From NCBI GenBank assembly GCA_904502105.1, contig CAJGDF010000094.1, forward strand, positions 1-6,767: a stretch of 6,767 nt of DNA, written 5' to 3'. The notes beneath the pieces were generated by a model. The model saw only the letters and a list, made by a program, of their open reading frames with translations, was not told where the DNA came from and did not search any database. Position 1 is the stretch's first letter. Each line of letters starts with the position of its first letter. Origin of the DNA: an uncultured Clostridia bacterium (lineage in GTDB: Bacteria; Bacillota; Clostridia; Oscillospirales; UBA644). Positions 4,941-6,767 of the stretch are shown here, in pieces. A program made the translations under genes and the position numbers.

Positions 4941-4978
4941 AAGACCTTACGGATTTTTCCGTAAGGTCTTTGTTGTTA
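4941..4978. terminator. Bidirectional terminator between convergent genes
   Basis: A perfect 12-pair stem joins AAGACCTTACGG (4941-4952) to CCGTAAGGTCTT (4959-4970), with six apical bases that can add an A-T pair. On the plus strand TTGTTGTTATT follows. On the minus strand the stem is followed by AATTTTTTAT, the better U-tract. It serves the Nim-like gene (ends 4930) and the copper ATPase gene (ends 5006). Confidence 0.9.
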
Positions 4979-5005
4979 TTCTTGTCTAACTTATCTTGAA
5001 GACGG

Positions 5006-5218
5006 TTATCCTTCGATCTTTACTGTTTCGTAGCCTTCTTCGTCGACAGCGGCTTTAAGGGTTTCGTTTGCAACATCTTTTGTTAAAGTAACAACTGCTT
5101 TTTTGCCTGCGAGATCAACAGCCGTTTCGCTTACGCCTTCAACAGCATTGAGCGCCTTTTTAACGTGCGCTGCGCATTTTTCGCACATCATGCCTTCGAT
5201 GTAGATAGTTTTTGTCAT
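5006..5218 (-). other. Possible internal in-frame product: CopZ-like copper chaperone (70 aa)
   Basis: An ATG at 5216-5218, in the copA frame, opens a 70-residue product starting [19 protein letters not shown] and ending at the copA stop. That is a complete HMA domain, with the beta-alpha-beta-beta-alpha-beta layout, CxxC, and the usual length of free CopZ chaperones. GGAGG lies eight bases before the ATG. Internal initiation would give a free chaperone besides the fused domain. E. coli is known to make a free chaperone from copA by frameshifting, so a two-product copA has precedent, though by another mechanism. The start could also be unused, left over from an old copA-copZ fusion. Confidence 0.45.
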
Positions 5219-6767
5219 GTTTGTTTCCTCCGTAATATCATTTTCTGTATTTTCATCGCCGAGGATACTGCCTGAAATTATCGGCAGATCAACGGCTTTT
5301 TTACGCTTTGACGTTTTCTTCTTGTGTATATCGAAAAGGTTTAAACGCAGTGCGTTTGAAACGACGAACAAGCTCGAAAGGCTCATTGCCGCAGCACCAA
5401 ACATCGGGTCAAGTTCAAGCCCGATTATCGGGATAAACACGCCTGCCGCAAGGGGAATGCAGAGAACGTTATAGAAAAATGCCCAAAAAAGATTTTCCTT
5501 TATATTTTTGAGAACCTGTCTTGAAAGTCTGATTGCGGCGGGAACATCCTTTATTCCCGACCTCATAAGAACAACGTCTGCCGCATCTGTTGCAATGTCT
5601 GTACCTGCGCCGACTGCTATGCCCGTGTCAGCTCTTGTTAATGCAGGCGCATCGTTTATGCCGTCACCGATCATCGCAACTTTGCCGTTTTCGGAAAGCT
5701 TTCTGATAACTTCCTCTTTGCCGTCGGGTAGAACTTCTGCGATAGCGTCTTCTGTTCCGATTATCTGAGCCGTTGCTTTTGCTGTCGCTCTGTTATCACC
5801 CGTAAGCATAACTGTTCTTATACCGAGCTCTTTAAGCTCTTCGATAGCATCTTTGCTGTCGGATTTTACTTCGTCAGCAACTGCGATCAATCCTGAAAGT
5901 TTTCCGTCTGCCGCAAAATAAAGAGGAGTTTTTCCGCTTTCTGCAAGTACTTTTGATATTTTAACAACTGTTGAAACATCGATTTTATTATTTTTCATCA
6001 ACGCAATATTTCCGCCGATGACTTTCTTGCCGTTTACATTTCCGATAACACCATGCCCGGGCAGTGCTGCAAAATCCTCGGCTTCGTAAGATGTTAAACC
6101 GCGATTTTCGGCATATCTCACGATAGCTTTGGCTATGGGGTGCTCGCTTTTCATTTCAAGCGCATATGCTGATTTAACAAGTTCCTCGTCTGTTCCTGAA
6201 ACAGCGATAATATCTGTAACTTCGGGTCTGCCTTCGGTAACGGTGCCCGTTTTATCGAAAACAGCAATTTCTGTTTTGCCTGCAGCTTCAAGTGATGCCG
6301 CTGTTTTGAACAATATGCCGTTCTTTGCGCCCACACCGCTGCCGACCATTACCGCAACGGGTGTTGCGAGACCTAGCGCGCAAGGACAACTTATAACGAG
6401 AACACTTATTGCCCTCGCAAGCGCAAAACCGAATGTTTGTCCCACGGCAAGCCATACAATAAGGGTAATTATGGCAATCGCAATAACTGTCGGAACAAAT
6501 ATGCCCGAAACCTTGTCAGCAAGCTTCGCAACAGGAGCTTTTGTTGAAGCCGCATTTTCAACAAGTTCGATAATTTTACTCAGAGCGGTGTCTTTGCCGA
6601 CATGAGTTGCTTTGCATACAAGAAATCCGTTCTGGTTTATCGTTGCGGCACTTACTTTGCTTCCGACGGTCTTATCAACGGGAAGGCTTTCGCCTGTAAG
6701 AGCAGATTCGTTAACTGCGCTTTCGCCTTCGGTAACGATTCCGTCTGCAGGAATACTTTCGCCGGGA
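5006..6767 (-). CDS. copA: Copper-exporting P1B-type ATPase with C-terminal HMA domain (5' end outside window)
   Basis: A membrane pump that exports Cu(I) using ATP. The frame is open to the window edge and 586 residues are visible, so the N-terminus and first membrane helices are missing. In order they show: actuator domain with PADG and TGES (TGES encoded at 6686-6697); a membrane segment ([20 protein letters not shown]); the metal-site CPC in [11 protein letters not shown] (6380-6388); phosphorylation motif DKTGT (6242-6256); SEHPIAKAI; nucleotide-binding GHGVIG and GGN; TGDN; and GDGINDAP (GDGIND at 5651-5668). The last helices carry YN and MSLSS, the Cu(I)-ATPase signature. A linker of about 40 residues then joins an HMA domain with GMMCEKC (cysteines at 5183-5185 and 5174-5176). 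C-terminal HMA domains occur in clostridial CopA proteins. A GTG at 6443-6445 is internal and not the start. The operon's promoter is outside the window. Confidence 0.96.
   Translation of the reverse strand, partial: PGESIPADGIVTEGESAVNESALTGESLPVDKTVGSKVSAATINQNGFLVCKATHVGKDTALSKIIELVENAASTKAPVAKLADKVSGIFVPTVIAIAIITLIVWLAVGQTFGFALARAISVLVISCPCALGLATPVAVMVGSGVGAKNGILFKTAASLEAAGKTEIAVFDKTGTVTEGRPEVTDIIAVSGTDEELVKSAYALEMKSEHPIAKAIVRYAENRGLTSYEAEDFAALPGHGVIGNVNGKKVIGGNIALMKNNKIDVSTVVKISKVLAESGKTPLYFAADGKLSGLIAVADEVKSDSKDAIEELKELGIRTVMLTGDNRATAKATAQIIGTEDAIAEVLPDGKEEVIRKLSENGKVAMIGDGINDAPALTRADTGIAVGAGTDIATDAADVVLMRSGIKDVPAAIRLSRQVLKNIKENLFWAFFYNVLCIPLAAGVFIPIIGLELDPMFGAAAMSLSSLFVVSNALRLNLFDIHKKKTSKRKKAVDLPIISGSILGDENTENDITEETNMTKTIYIEGMMCEKCAAHVKKALNAVEGVSETAVDLAGKKAVVTLTKDVANETLKAAVDEEGYETVKIEG
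5219..5231 (-). promoter_or_regulatory. Shine-Dalgarno inside copA, before the HMA domain
   Basis: On the minus strand GGAGG (5227-5231) is followed by AAACAAAC and then ATG at 5218-5216, an ideal 8-base spacer that is A-rich and likely unstructured. In the main frame these bases encode T-E-E-T-N of the inter-domain linker, where other codons would have served equally well. Confidence 0.55.

Noticed and set aside
6443..6445. GTG as the start of the copper ATPase
   Set aside because: The frame continues upstream to the window edge with the actuator-domain TGES and PADG motifs, so this valine codon is internal.
6129..6605. 158-codon plus-strand ORF opposite copA
   Set aside because: Ser/Ala/Thr-rich shadow of the ATPase gene with no start signal.

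Overview
The window looks like chromosomal DNA from a low-to-moderate GC Firmicute, most likely a gut-type Clostridia (Oscillospiraceae/Ruminococcaceae-like). The reasons are the infC-rpmI-rplT order, GGAGG-type ribosome binding sites, a consensus sigma-A promoter, and the style of the P-type ATPase, which carries a C-terminal metal-binding domain. The taxon is inferred from gene content and style only.

Layout. Positions 2-298 are the 3' end of an unrecognised gene. A textbook sigma-A promoter overlapping its stop codon drives an attenuator-type leader (about 311-447). The translation operon infC-rpmI-rplT (IF3, bL35, bL20) follows and ends at a strong hairpin (1648-1694). Next is an RsuA/RluB-family pseudouridine synthase gene (1719-2627). 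A gene-free stretch of about 520 bases (2628-3149) then holds a cluster of DnaA-box-like 9-mers, mostly TTTTCCACA plus one perfect TTATCCACA on the opposite strand, and an extremely AT-rich tract next to the following gene. A closely spaced three-gene set follows on the plus strand: a small protein of unknown function, a WYL-domain transcription regulator, and a Nim-like flavin-binding protein of the pyridoxamine-phosphate-oxidase fold. It ends at a bidirectional terminator shared with a convergent, 5'-truncated copper P1B-ATPase gene (minus strand, 5006 to the window edge).

How the genes relate. Three genes make translation components, and the pseudouridine synthase modifies rRNA. The leader signals suggest that bL20/IF3 output is feedback controlled. 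The ATPase would export Cu(I). Its last 70 codons form a complete CopZ-like HMA domain preceded by an in-frame Shine-Dalgarno and ATG, so one gene may make both the pump and a free copper chaperone.

Most worth a second look are the DnaA-box cluster (possible origin, titration site or DnaA-controlled promoter), the possible internal start inside copA, and the infC leader with its probable non-AUG start. No CRISPR array, tRNA, rRNA or insertion sequence was seen.
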